Assembly (NCBI GenBank): GCA_007050885.1
Contig: SMYQ01000081.1
Location: 1-38,872 of the forward strand
Direction: 5' to 3'
Length of the DNA stretch: 38,872 nt
From: Candidatus Bathyarchaeota archaeon
GTDB lineage: Archaea; Thermoproteota; Bathyarchaeia; 40CM-2-53-6; RBG-13-38-9
Under the pieces are notes generated by a model. That model had not been told where the DNA came from and did no database searches. It saw only the letters and a list, made by a program, of their open reading frames with translations. This document shows positions 16,863 to 25,299 of the stretch, one piece after another. A program made the translations under genes and the position numbers. Position 1 is the stretch's first letter, and every line of letters starts with the position of its first letter.

Positions 16863-18341
16863 ATGTCTTATGAACGAGTAAAAACACCGACAAAACCAAT
16901 CCAGATGAAGAAAATAGATGAAAACATTTGGGAAATTCCTCAATCGTTCCTACCTGGAATGAATGTCCCAGGAAGGGTATATGCCGATGAGACATTACTT
17001 GATAAAATGAAGCTTGATAGGACGCTTGTTCAATGTGCAAATGTTGCTCATTTACCGGGCATCTATAAATGGGCAATTACTCTTCCGGATGGTCATGAAG
17101 GATACGGGTTTCCCATAGGTGGTGTAGCAGCAACAGACTATGAAAAAGGTGTTGTAAGTCCGGGAGGAGTAGGCTACGATATCAATTGTGGAACTAGACT
17201 CTTGCAGACAAATCTGACAGAAAAAGAGGTCAGACCTATACTACCGACACTACTTGACACCCTATTCAAATATATTCCTTCAGGCTTGGGAAGTAGAGGT
17301 CAGATTAAGGTCAGCCATGTAGAACTCGAAAAAGTCCTCTCAGACGGAGTTGAATGGGCTATTGATAGAGGTTACGGATGGTCAGAAGATGCTACGAAAT
17401 GTGAAGAAGAGGGCTGTATGGAATCAGCTGATCCAAGTAAAGTATCCCAAACTGCAAAGTCACGAGGGACTCCTCAACTAGGAAGTCTGGGCAGTGGAAA
17501 TCATTTTTTGGAGATTGAAAAAGTCGACGAGATCTTTGACGAAAAAGCAGCTAAGGTTTTCGGAATAGAAAAAGTAGGCCAAATACTGGTTTTCGTTCAT
17601 ACTGGAAGTAGAGGATTGGGTCATCAAGTATGTAGTGATTATCTAAGAGTCATGGACAACGCAGTTAAAAAATACAAAATTAATCTTCCGGATCGAGAGC
17701 TAGTATGTGCTCCAGGCAAAAGTCGTGAGGCTGAAGACTATTTACCGGCAATGGCTTCCGCATGCAACTTTGCATGGTCAAATAGACAGATGATTACTCA
17801 CTGGACACGTCAAGCATTCGAGAAGGTCTTAAAACAACCTGTAGATAGCATTGGCCTTAAGCTCATTTATGATATCGCACATAACATCGCTAAAATAGAA
17901 GAACATCAAGTAGATGGAAAAAGAGTCAAGGTATATGTTCATCGTAAAGGAGCTACGAGAGCTTTTCCACCAGGTCATAATGCAGTACCTGCAACTTACA
18001 GAGAAGTAGGCCAACCAGTATTGATACCAGGAAGTATGGGTACGGCATCTTGGGTTCTTGTTGGAACTGAGAAAGCTATGGAATTGAGTTTTGGTTCTAC
18101 AGCACATGGTGCAGGAAGAAACCTTAGCAGATCGGCTGCCAAGAGACGCTATTGGGGCGAGGACGTTAAAAAAGATCTAGAAAAGAAGGGTGTGTTAATC
18201 AAAGCTGCAAGTATGTCTGTTGTTAGTGAGGAAGCTCCAGGTGCATACAAGGACGTCGATAATGTAACAAATGTAAGCCACAATGTTGGAATAGCAACGA
18301 AAGTTGCCAGGCTAGCTCCAATAGGAGTAAGTAAAGGTTAA
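16863..18341 (+). CDS. rtcB: RNA-splicing ligase RtcB
   Basis: The 492-residue protein joins RNA 2',3'-cyclic phosphate ends to 5'-hydroxyl ends using GTP and Mn2+, and is the archaeal tRNA-exon ligase. Metal-site motifs are visible: DINCGTRLL, LGSGNHFLE, HTGSRGLGHQ and HNIAKIEEH. H415 in HGAGR is the residue that becomes guanylylated. No intein is present, although RtcB genes often carry one. It follows archease and is the ligase needed for the intron-bearing tRNA-Ser genes and cbf5 of this window. Start ATG. Confidence 0.96.
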   Translation: MSYERVKTPTKPIQMKKIDENIWEIPQSFLPGMNVPGRVYADETLLDKMKLDRTLVQCANVAHLPGIYKWAITLPDGHEGYGFPIGGVAATDYEKGVVSPGGVGYDINCGTRLLQTNLTEKEVRPILPTLLDTLFKYIPSGLGSRGQIKVSHVELEKVLSDGVEWAIDRGYGWSEDATKCEEEGCMESADPSKVSQTAKSRGTPQLGSLGSGNHFLEIEKVDEIFDEKAAKVFGIEKVGQILVFVHTGSRGLGHQVCSDYLRVMDNAVKKYKINLPDRELVCAPGKSREAEDYLPAMASACNFAWSNRQMITHWTRQAFEKVLKQPVDSIGLKLIYDIAHNIAKIEEHQVDGKRVKVYVHRKGATRAFPPGHNAVPATYREVGQPVLIPGSMGTASWVLVGTEKAMELSFGSTAHGAGRNLSRSAAKRRYWGEDVKKDLEKKGVLIKAASMSVVSEEAPGAYKDVDNVTNVSHNVGIATKVARLAPIGVSKG

Positions 18342-18366
18342 TTTGAAATCATCTAACCACATATTC

Positions 18367-18373
18367 TTTTTTT
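18367..18373 (+). terminator. oligo-T terminator after rtcB
   Basis: Seven consecutive T residues about 25 bases past the RtcB stop, the usual archaeal termination signal. There is no hairpin, which is normal for archaea. Confidence 0.4.
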
Positions 18374-18386
18374 CCAGTCTCAACCT

Positions 18387-18521
18387 CTATTCTTTAAACT
18401 CATCAATGAAATAAACTGGAGTTGGGGCAACACCCTTGAGAGGATCCTGTTTCAGCATTCCAGAACTATCTTTAGCGCGTGCTAAATAATCGTGTTTTAA
18501 CTTTAATGAACCAAATAAGAT
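18387..18521 (-). pseudogene. possible gene remnant or very short ORF
   Basis: A 44-codon open frame with protein-like composition ends in DPLKGVAPTPVYFIDEF plus two residues and a stop. Upstream it runs straight into an in-frame TAA (18522-18524) with no start codon except an internal ATG, which leaves about two dozen residues. It looks like the C-terminal end of a lost gene, but chance openness cannot be excluded. I do not recognise the parent family. Confidence 0.3.
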
Positions 18522-18572
18522 TTATCAGAAGAATTGTAAGCTTACTAAATTCTATAACTTAGTTGAAAAATA

Positions 18573-19457
18573 TTGGGAAAATCTAAAACTTATGAACCAT
18601 CTGTTCCACTTAAAAGAAGTCTAGGCCTATCGATAGCTATCCCAGCATCAATAGTAGAAGACACTCCACACCTGAGAGAGAAGACTTACAAGATAGGGCA
18701 AATAGGCAGAGCATCTTCGATATTTCGTGTAGAGCAAATCATAATCTATTCTGATAAGATAGAACAAAACCAAACAGAAGAAGCGAACCTTATAGCATCT
18801 ATTCTGAAATACATGGATACTCCTCAATACCTCAGGAAGATGCTTGTAAAGATTGATCCTAAACTGAGTTTTGTAGGTATTCTTCCTCCTCTAAGGTCCC
18901 CCCATCATCTATTTTCGAAGAAACGAGAAGAACTCAAGATAGGTATGATTCGCCAAGGGGCAGTCATAGAAAGTAAAAACGGGTACTCTTTAGTAGATAT
19001 AGGTGTAGGTAAACCAACGATTATTGAGGAGAATCTTACTAAAAATCAGAAGATCACAGTAAAGCTGTCAAGTATAGGGGAAAAGTTGACTGCCGTGAAA
19101 CTTCATGAATCTGAGATAAGAATATATTGGGGATTTAATGTTACTGTGACGAAACTTCCGCTCGCTGAATCGACAAAGAAGATAGGGTTTGATCTGATCA
19201 TATCAACTTCAAAATACGGAGATAAAATAACTGAGGTATTTCCACAATTGAAAATAGCATGGAAAAAATCAAAGAAAGCACTTGTGCCTTTCGGGTCACC
19301 AACACAAGGTCTAAAGGAAATATTAACTAAAGAAGGTGTAGAAATGTCTGAGTATTCAGACTTTACGATCAATATGATACCAAATCAAGGGGTAGAGACA
19401 GTAAGAAGTGAAGAAGCGGTCTTCAGTTCATTATCTCTCCTAAATACTCTGGGGTGA
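18573..19457 (+). CDS. SPOUT-class RNA methyltransferase (COG2106-like)
   Basis: The 294-residue protein belongs to the archaeal SPOUT group that usually lies upstream of uL3. It shows LGLSIAIPASIVEDTPHLREKT at the start, an inserted OB-like domain around residues 125-180 (GAVIESKNGYSLVDIGVGKP), and the C-terminal knot region with FGSPTQGLKEIL and NMIPNQGVETVRSEEA. Relatives include the human SPOUT1 family, proposed to methylate rRNA. It starts with TTG and ends 6 bases before uL3, so it is the first gene of the ribosomal cluster. Confidence 0.88.
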   Translation: MGKSKTYEPSVPLKRSLGLSIAIPASIVEDTPHLREKTYKIGQIGRASSIFRVEQIIIYSDKIEQNQTEEANLIASILKYMDTPQYLRKMLVKIDPKLSFVGILPPLRSPHHLFSKKREELKIGMIRQGAVIESKNGYSLVDIGVGKPTIIEENLTKNQKITVKLSSIGEKLTAVKLHESEIRIYWGFNVTVTKLPLAESTKKIGFDLIISTSKYGDKITEVFPQLKIAWKKSKKALVPFGSPTQGLKEILTKEGVEMSEYSDFTINMIPNQGVETVRSEEAVFSSLSLLNTLG

Positions 19458-19463
19458 TTTCTA

Positions 19464-20468
19464 TTGGGTAGACGAAAGTTAAAGGCTCCAAAACGTGGAT
19501 CTCTAGGTTATCTGCCGAAGGCTAGAGCATCTGGCTGGACAGGTAGAATTAGATATTGGCCAGAGGTAACAGGAGATCCTAGGCTTTTAGCATTTCTAGG
19601 ATATAAAGCTGGAATGACGCATTTAGTTACAATTGATCAATTAGAAGGTTCATTAACTTTTGGAAAGGAAATATCAGTTCCAGTCACAATTCTTGAAACA
19701 CCACCATTGATTATTTGTGGAATAAAGATTTATGAAAAGAAAAATCGTAATCTCCGATCTATTGGAGAGGCATGGACTGCTAATATCCCAAAAGAGTTTG
19801 AAAGACTGATAACAATAAAAAAAGACGCTGATGAACAGGAATCTCTGGAAAAGATTGAGACTCAGCTTGACAGAGTCTCAGAAGTGAGGGTTATAGCTGG
19901 AACCCAACCAAGATTAACGAGTACAGGACAGAAAAAACCTAAACTGTTTGAGATAAAAATCGGAGGAGGAAATTCAAAAGATCAATTTGAACATGCTAAG
20001 AATTTGCTCGGAAAAGAGATCAAGTCAAGTCAGGTTCTGAAGGAAGGAAATTCAGTTGATGTGATAGCAATTACTAAAGGTAAAGGTATTCAGGGTCCAG
20101 TTAAAAGATGGGGAGTAAAGACGCTACTCCATAAGTCCAGGAAAACTGTACGAGGCGTTGGATCAATAGGAGGTTGGACACCCAATTTTGTCATGTACTC
20201 TGTTCCCAGAGCTGGTCAAATGGGATTCTTTCAAAGAACAGAATTCAACAAACAAATAGTGAAGATAAGTGAAGATGCTAAAGATGTTAGTCCGAGCAGT
20301 GGATTTCTCAATTATGGAAATATCAAAAGTCAATATGTTATGATAAAAGGAAGTATCCCAGGAGCTTCGAGAAGGCTAGTTATTATGAGAGCTCCAGCAA
20401 GAGTAAAGAGAATAGAGCCCCCACCAAAAATAGAATACCTCAGCCTTGAATCAAAACAGGGAGATTGA
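19464..20468 (+). CDS. rpl3: ribosomal protein uL3
   Basis: The 334-residue uL3 binds domain VI of 23S rRNA and reaches the peptidyl-transferase centre. Recognisable parts are GRRKLKAPKRGSLGYLPK at the start, LGYKAGMTH, TKGKGIQGPVKRWG and AGQMGFFQRTEFNK. The TTG start has a GGGGTGAT ribosome-binding site. The stop overlaps the longest possible frame of uL4. Confidence 0.97.
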   Translation: MGRRKLKAPKRGSLGYLPKARASGWTGRIRYWPEVTGDPRLLAFLGYKAGMTHLVTIDQLEGSLTFGKEISVPVTILETPPLIICGIKIYEKKNRNLRSIGEAWTANIPKEFERLITIKKDADEQESLEKIETQLDRVSEVRVIAGTQPRLTSTGQKKPKLFEIKIGGGNSKDQFEHAKNLLGKEIKSSQVLKEGNSVDVIAITKGKGIQGPVKRWGVKTLLHKSRKTVRGVGSIGGWTPNFVMYSVPRAGQMGFFQRTEFNKQIVKISEDAKDVSPSSGFLNYGNIKSQYVMIKGSIPGASRRLVIMRAPARVKRIEPPPKIEYLSLESKQGD

Positions 20469-20478
20469 TAATCTAACC

Positions 20479-21270
20479 TTGTCTAATACAATAAATGTAT
20501 ATGATTTGAATGGAGATCCAAAAGGTAAGATAAACCTTCCAGAAGTCTTCACAACAAAATTTAGGCCAGATATAATAAAAAAGAGTGTCGTTGCTTTACA
20601 AACGCATAGACTTCAACCCCAAGGAAGAGACTTAATGGCGGGAAAACGGACAACTGCAAAATCTTTTGGAGTAGGAAGAGCCCTAGCGAGAGTTCCAAGA
20701 GTAAAAGGTGAACGACATCCACAGGCTGGAAGTGCAGCATTTGCTCCGAACACAGTTGGTGGGCGAATGACACATCCGCCAACAACTAAGAAGAATATTC
20801 ACAAGAGACTGAATAAAAAGGAAGCTTACTCAGCCCTCGCCTCAGCTGTGGCAGCAACAGCAAAAAAAGAGATCGTAAGTAGAAGGGGCCATAAGTTAGA
20901 ACAAGTTCCTTCGATTCCATTAGTCGTTACAGATAATCTGGAATCGGTCTCTGAGACAAAGAAGGCTATGGATGTGCTTAAGACGCTTGGACTTTGGCAG
21001 GACGTTGAGAGAGTTATGAGTAGCGTCAAGAGAAGATCCGGACGAGCGAGTTGTAGAGGAAGAGGTAAACGAATAGCTAAAGGTCCCCTACTTGTCTGTA
21101 ATGATGATAAGGGCATTGCTTATGGATTCAAGAATATACCTGGCATAGATACTGTAAAAGCTTCAGATTTGAATGTTGAAGATCTGGCGCCGGGAACACA
21201 TGCTGGAAGACTTACAGTATGGACTGAATCCGCAATGAAAACAATAAATGATAGGCTTAAGGGAGACTAA
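20479..21270 (+). CDS. rpl4: ribosomal protein uL4
   Basis: uL4, about 263 residues, in the archaeal/eukaryotic long form. It lines the exit tunnel. INVYDLNGDPKGKINLPEVF opens the protein, followed by QGRDLMAGKRTTAKSFG and GRMTHPP. I chose the TTG at 20479 because family members start just before INVYDL. An earlier in-frame TTG at 20446 would overlap uL3 and has no ribosome-binding site. Confidence 0.94.
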   Translation: MSNTINVYDLNGDPKGKINLPEVFTTKFRPDIIKKSVVALQTHRLQPQGRDLMAGKRTTAKSFGVGRALARVPRVKGERHPQAGSAAFAPNTVGGRMTHPPTTKKNIHKRLNKKEAYSALASAVAATAKKEIVSRRGHKLEQVPSIPLVVTDNLESVSETKKAMDVLKTLGLWQDVERVMSSVKRRSGRASCRGRGKRIAKGPLLVCNDDKGIAYGFKNIPGIDTVKASDLNVEDLAPGTHAGRLTVWTESAMKTINDRLKGD

Positions 21271-21273
21271 TTA

Positions 21274-21543
21274 ATGGGAAAAACAAAAACTCATTCAGTC
21301 ATTCATTATCCATTGATTTCCGAGGATACTGTAAATCTGATCGAAAAAGAGAATAAAATCACCTTCATTGTGAATCGGAATGCAGAAAAGAATGATATTG
21401 GAAGGGCTATGAGTGAACTATACGAAGCCGATGTTGAGTCAATTAACACCCTCATCACGCCCGATGGCAGAAAGAAAGCTTATGTGAAATTCAAACCTGA
21501 ATTCAAAGCTTCGGATCTAGCAGTTAGATTAGGAATATTGTAG
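21274..21543 (+). CDS. rpl23: ribosomal protein uL23
   Basis: The 89-residue uL23 sits at the tunnel exit and contacts SRP and the translocon. PLISEDTVNLIEKENKITFIV and the DGRKKAYVKF strand are typical. It begins 3 bases after the uL4 stop with a GGGAG-containing site. Confidence 0.96.
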   Translation: MGKTKTHSVIHYPLISEDTVNLIEKENKITFIVNRNAEKNDIGRAMSELYEADVESINTLITPDGRKKAYVKFKPEFKASDLAVRLGIL

Positions 21544-21557
21544 GAAACGGTTTTCAT

Positions 21558-22301
21558 ATGGGAAAGAGAATTATTGTTAGAAGACGAGGGCGCGGAGGAA
21601 TTTTTCAGGCACCTACCCATCGAAGAGTCTCAAAGGTTTGTTATCCCAATATGGAACAGAAGCAAGGCAAGATTATAGGTGCCTGCGTAAAACGGCTTTT
21701 ACATGACCCTGGCAGGGGGGTCCCTATTGCTTTGATTAGTCTTGAGAATGGTGAAGAATTCTATATTGCTGCTCCTGAGGGTTTGACCCTAAATCAGAAA
21801 TTATCTTTGGGTGAATGTCCAGTAGAGATAGGCAACATTTTGCCTCTAAGTAAAATCCCAGAAGGTACGATAATCTGTAATATCGAACATCAACCAGGTG
21901 ACGGAGGAAAAATTGCGAGGTCCTCTGGTACATATGCTACATTGGTCGCCCATACACCAAAAGGAACAGAGGTCAAACTACCATCTAAGAGATCTCTCTA
22001 TTTGAATGATAGATGTATGGCGATGATTGGTCTAATTGCTGGTGGTGGCAGAACAGAAAAACCATTCCTTAAAGCAGGTGCAAAAAGATTCCTGATGAGA
22101 TCAAGAGGGATAAGATGGCCTAACGTGACAGGAGTAAATATGGTCGCTGCTTCTCATCCGCATGGCGGAGGAAGACATAAACATGAAGGAAAACCATCAT
22201 CGGTCTCACGAGATACTCCACCAGGAAGAAAAGTCGGTCTAATAGCCGCGAGACAATCTGGCAGAGCAAGTCAGAGAAGAGGAAAACGTGGCTTACGCTA
22301 A
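21558..22301 (+). CDS. rpl2: ribosomal protein uL2
   Basis: The 247-residue uL2 is needed for subunit joining and peptidyl transfer. GKRIIVRRRGRGG, ALISLENGEEFYIAAPEGL, QPGDGGKIARSSG and the C-terminal HPHGGGRHKHEG loop carrying the conserved His are present. Start ATG, 14 bases after uL23. Confidence 0.97.
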   Translation: MGKRIIVRRRGRGGIFQAPTHRRVSKVCYPNMEQKQGKIIGACVKRLLHDPGRGVPIALISLENGEEFYIAAPEGLTLNQKLSLGECPVEIGNILPLSKIPEGTIICNIEHQPGDGGKIARSSGTYATLVAHTPKGTEVKLPSKRSLYLNDRCMAMIGLIAGGGRTEKPFLKAGAKRFLMRSRGIRWPNVTGVNMVAASHPHGGGRHKHEGKPSSVSRDTPPGRKVGLIAARQSGRASQRRGKRGLR

Positions 22302-22360
22302 GTAAATAGATTCATGATAAAATTAAATAAACTCAAAATTGAATTGGTTGTTTGATATAT

Positions 22361-22762
22361 ATGCCAAGAGAATTCATCTATAGAGGATTCAACATTCAAC
22401 AATTACAACAAATGTCCATGGACGAGTTCATTAAACTATTACCTTCCAGACAGCGACGCACTCTCCAAAGAGGACTAACATCCGCCCAAAGAATACTTCT
22501 TGAAGAGATGAAAGATTTCAAACGTGGAACGAGGAAAGAAGGTGATGTATTAAAAACTCATTGTAGAGATATGATCGTTTTACCGGATATGGTTGGCCTG
22601 AGGATCCTTGTACATAGTGGTAAAGAGTTCTCAGCAGTGGATCTTAAGGCCGAAATGGTTGGACACTTTCTTGGTGAATTCGTTATAACCAACAAGAAAG
22701 TTGGGCACGGTACACCGGGTATTGGTGCTTCAAGATCTAGTATGTATGTCCCGCTGAAGTAG
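22361..22762 (+). CDS. rps19: ribosomal protein uS19
   Basis: uS19, 133 residues, binds the head of the 30S subunit with uS13. It has EFIYRGFNIQQLQQM at the start, PSRQRRTLQRG in the middle, HCRDMIVLPDMVG, and the C-terminal GHGTPGIGASRSS. I chose the ATG at 22361; a TTG nine bases earlier adds three residues. It is the last gene before the first break in the cluster. Confidence 0.95.
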   Translation: MPREFIYRGFNIQQLQQMSMDEFIKLLPSRQRRTLQRGLTSAQRILLEEMKDFKRGTRKEGDVLKTHCRDMIVLPDMVGLRILVHSGKEFSAVDLKAEMVGHFLGEFVITNKKVGHGTPGIGASRSSMYVPLK

Positions 22763-22878
22763 TCTATAAAAAAATACGATATGCATAGGGATCTATTCAA
22801 TTCAAGATTTATATTGTTATAATTTGAAGATTCAGGTTTCTATTCTGAAAAAATTACGGAAAGTTCTATTCAAACATG

Positions 22879-23130
22879 CTAGCCTAAGCGTCTGATCGAT
22901 GTTTGATAAACTAATATAGCTGCAAGAAATGAAAATGGTAAAGCTAAATATTCATAATGTTTGGTAGGGTCCTCATCAATTAGATCCGCTCTTTCAATTC
23001 TCTCACCTTCATAAGTCACTTTTGCAGCAGGGATCTCTGACCTCAAATTTGTCTCAGGCTCTATCATAAGAGAAACAAGTGCAAACGCTGCTATTACACC
23101 TAAGAATACTGAAAGAAGTTCGCGTTTCAA
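22879..23130 (-). CDS. small two-helix membrane protein
   Basis: The 83-residue product has one hydrophobic helix at about 5-23 and another at about 63-78, with a charged loop between them that includes YEGERIERADLIDEDP. Both termini are probably cytoplasmic. The TTG start has a GTGA site upstream. It lies on the opposite strand inside the ribosomal cluster and is last in a pair with the winged-helix membrane protein. Family not recognised. Confidence 0.6.
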   Translation of the reverse strand: MKRELLSVFLGVIAAFALVSLMIEPETNLRSEIPAAKVTYEGERIERADLIDEDPTKHYEYLALPFSFLAAILVYQTSIRRLG

Positions 23131-23197
23131 TTATTTTCACGTTTCATATTCATAAACTTGAACTTAACTCTTGGTTTTCGTAAAGATTGTTCAGAAA

Positions 23198-23683
23198 TTA
23201 GAACAGTCTTTCTCTCCATGTCCTTGAAGCTTCATATGTTGTTATCGCTATTGCGCAAATTACAAACACTATTGTTGTTAGATTAGTCTGAACATTAGCT
23301 ATCAAAGATTCAATAAGATAAAAAAATAAAGCTGACCAAAAGAAAGCTGCATAAAAAAGATATCTTGGTAATATTAGTCTCCCAAAACGCACAAATTGAC
23401 GAAGATTACCTACTTTTATTTCAGAAGATATTGAATACTGTCCATGATGATTCTTTTCTGCAACTCCCAACTCCCTAATTTTTTCCAAATGATACAGTGA
23501 CGTGCTTGGACTTGAAAGCTTCAAAGATCTTTGCACTTCGCGTACACCCAATGGACGGTTCTTCCTAAATAATTCCCAATATACCCTCAAGGTTGTCCCA
23601 CGAAGCTCTGATTCTGCCTTTTTGCGGTCAATTCTGAAGTCTCTCAAATTACTCTCCAAAATTCTATTGCGGTATTCAATCAC
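23198..23683 (-). CDS. membrane-anchored winged-helix (ArsR/MarR-like) regulator
   Basis: The 161-residue protein has a winged-helix domain at about residues 28-95: LRVYWELFRKNRPLGVREVQ, then SSPSTSLYHLEKIRELGVAEK as recognition helix, and a GQYSIS wing. Two transmembrane helices follow at about 106-125 and 133-151. This layout is found in archaeal membrane-tethered regulators. It is expressed against the direction of uS19 and uL22, with the two-helix membrane protein downstream. It may respond to a membrane signal and act locally, but the target is unknown. The start is GTG. Confidence 0.75.
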   Translation of the reverse strand: MIEYRNRILESNLRDFRIDRKKAESELRGTTLRVYWELFRKNRPLGVREVQRSLKLSSPSTSLYHLEKIRELGVAEKNHHGQYSISSEIKVGNLRQFVRFGRLILPRYLFYAAFFWSALFFYLIESLIANVQTNLTTIVFVICAIAITTYEASRTWRERLF

Positions 23684-23756
23684 ACTTATGTTTTTCCAGA
23701 TCTACGGAAGACTTTTTAGCTGGGTATCTTTTACCTTCGAGAGTCTGTGAATAGCA

Positions 23757-24218
23757 TTGCCAACATGGAGGTATTCAATAAGTGCTCTTGATCCAGAAAG
23801 GACTGTGAAATGTGCGGGTCGAGAGCTAAGGATTTCACCAAAGGCTGCAACTGAGATATGTAACGCCATCCGAGGCATGAAGTTACCAAAGGCAAAACAA
23901 CTATTAGAAGAAGTTGAAGAGAAAAAAACTTCGATACCCTACAGGCATTACAAAAAGGAAGTCCCTCATAAAGGACATCAAGGTTTTCATGCAGGACGCT
24001 ATCCTGTCAAAGCTGCTAATAGTATTCGTAGATTGCTTGAGGAGCTTGAGGCCAATGCCGAATACAGGGGACTTGACCCAGAGAAAGTGAAAATAACGCA
24101 TGCTGCTTCACATAGAGGAATGAAAATTAGAAAATATATTCCAAGAGCTTTTGGGAGAGCCTCAGCATATTTTAACACCCTAACACATGTTGAAATTATT
24201 GGTTATGAAACAGAATAA
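23757..24218 (+). CDS. rpl22: ribosomal protein uL22
   Basis: The 153-residue uL22 lines the exit tunnel. WRYSISALDPERTVKCAGRELRISPKAATEICNAIRG opens it, the ARYPVKAA-like GRYPVKAANSIRRLL is present, and the C-terminal HRGMKIRKYIPRAFGRAS hairpin is intact. The start is TTG. Its upstream region overlaps the divergent regulator's promoter region, and a TTTTTAG box near 23710 could drive it. Confidence 0.96.
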   Translation: MPTWRYSISALDPERTVKCAGRELRISPKAATEICNAIRGMKLPKAKQLLEEVEEKKTSIPYRHYKKEVPHKGHQGFHAGRYPVKAANSIRRLLEELEANAEYRGLDPEKVKITHAASHRGMKIRKYIPRAFGRASAYFNTLTHVEIIGYETE

Positions 24219-24582
24219 TTATGATTCAGTCAATATCATAATGACTTGAATCTGTATGATATAAAACCTAAAATTTCTACTATGTAGAAATAAACCAAGT
24301 GCTATCAGCAGAAAAAGTAATTATCAAATAACTTATCCAAATGCAGAAAACTGTTCTTTTACTCAAAGTCACTTTCAATCCTATCCGATATTATAGGCCC
24401 TTCTATGGAAGTTTAAATATGAGTTGAAGATATGTTGCTAGACCGACATAGGTTGATGTAAAATCAATTTATCGCATGATCAATAATGTTTCCGGTGAAG
24501 AAGCAAGTTGAATACAGGAATTACCATTTGGATTGGATGGAGCCTTGTACAGTCCAGTGACTGCACTACGTGAGGATAATTC
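24219..24582 (+). other. 364-base non-coding gap between uL22 and uS3
   Basis: No frame here reads as protein. It holds a perfect 8-bp hairpin, ATTTCTAC-TAT-GTAGAAAT (24273-24291), about 55 bases after uL22; a TATA-like GTTTAAATAT (24411-24420); and a hairpin CAGTC-CAGT-GACTG (24550-24563) ending eight bases before the uS3 ribosome-binding site TGAGGAT. The simplest reading is a transcript end for uL22 and a new promoter with a leader of about 140 bases for uS3. In most archaea these genes are adjacent. Confidence 0.55.
24411..24420 (+). promoter_or_regulatory. TATA box for the uS3 transcript
   Basis: GTTTAAATAT would place a start near 24445. It implies that the downstream ribosomal genes are transcribed from an internal promoter. 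Confidence 0.45.
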
Positions 24583-25299
24583 ATGTCAGTTTACAAATAT
24601 TTTGTTAAGGATTTGTCCAAGAAGAGCGCGATAGATGAATTTCTGAGTTGGGAATTAAGAAAAGCTGGCTATAGCCAAGTAGAAATTTCCAAAACTCCCA
24701 TGGGCGCCAGAGTTGTCATATATGCAGCTAAACCGGGAATTGTAATTGGAAGAAGAGGTCAAAGTGTCAGAGATCTAACCAAGACTCTGGAAGAGAAATT
24801 TGGATTAGAAAATCCACAGATCTCTATCGCATCTGTTGAACTACCTGAATTAGACGCAAAGATAATGTCCACCCAGATTGCTATGGCTTTAGAGCGCGGT
24901 GTTCATTTTAGAAGGGCAGCATACTGGGCAATGGGGAGAATTATGGATGCTGGTGCCATAGGTGTTGAGGTAACTATAAGTGGCAAATTGACTACACAAC
25001 GATCAAGATCTGAGACTTATAGACAAGGTTATTTGCTGAAGGTCGGAGACCAAGTTAAAAAACAGATTCAGACTTCGACTGCCCACTGTCAATTAAAACC
25101 TGGACTTTTCGGTGTGAGAGTCTCCATAATGCCTCCAAATTTTGAATTTGTTGATAGACCATCATTCAAGAGAGTAGCTCCCACATCTGACACGGAAGCA
25201 AAACCTGTTGAGGAAAAGAAAGAGGAAAAAGTAGAAAAAGGAGGAGAAGTTGAAAATGCCAATTCTGAGAAAGCGGGAGATCAGGCAACTACTGCCTGA
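24583..25299 (+). CDS. rps3: ribosomal protein uS3
   Basis: uS3, 238 residues, at the mRNA entry site. The KH domain is visible as GARVVIYAAKPGIVIGRRGQSVRDLT, and the C-terminal domain as GAIGVEVTISGKLTTQRSRSE. The last 45 residues are a Lys/Glu-rich tail. The ATG has TGAGGAT six bases upstream. The tail overlaps the uL29 start by 44 bases. Confidence 0.96.
   Translation: MSVYKYFVKDLSKKSAIDEFLSWELRKAGYSQVEISKTPMGARVVIYAAKPGIVIGRRGQSVRDLTKTLEEKFGLENPQISIASVELPELDAKIMSTQIAMALERGVHFRRAAYWAMGRIMDAGAIGVEVTISGKLTTQRSRSETYRQGYLLKVGDQVKKQIQTSTAHCQLKPGLFGVRVSIMPPNFEFVDRPSFKRVAPTSDTEAKPVEEKKEEKVEKGGEVENANSEKAGDQATTA

Noticed and set aside
24273..24291. Hairpin ATTTCTAC-TAT-GTAGAAAT resembling a Cas12a-type CRISPR repeat
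   Set aside because: It occurs once, has no spacers or second copy, and no cas genes are in the window. It is better read as a transcript-end or leader hairpin.
24443..24582. Box C/D guide RNA or tRNA upstream of uS3
   Set aside because: I could not find paired C and D boxes or a T-loop sequence; a leader with a hairpin is the more modest reading.
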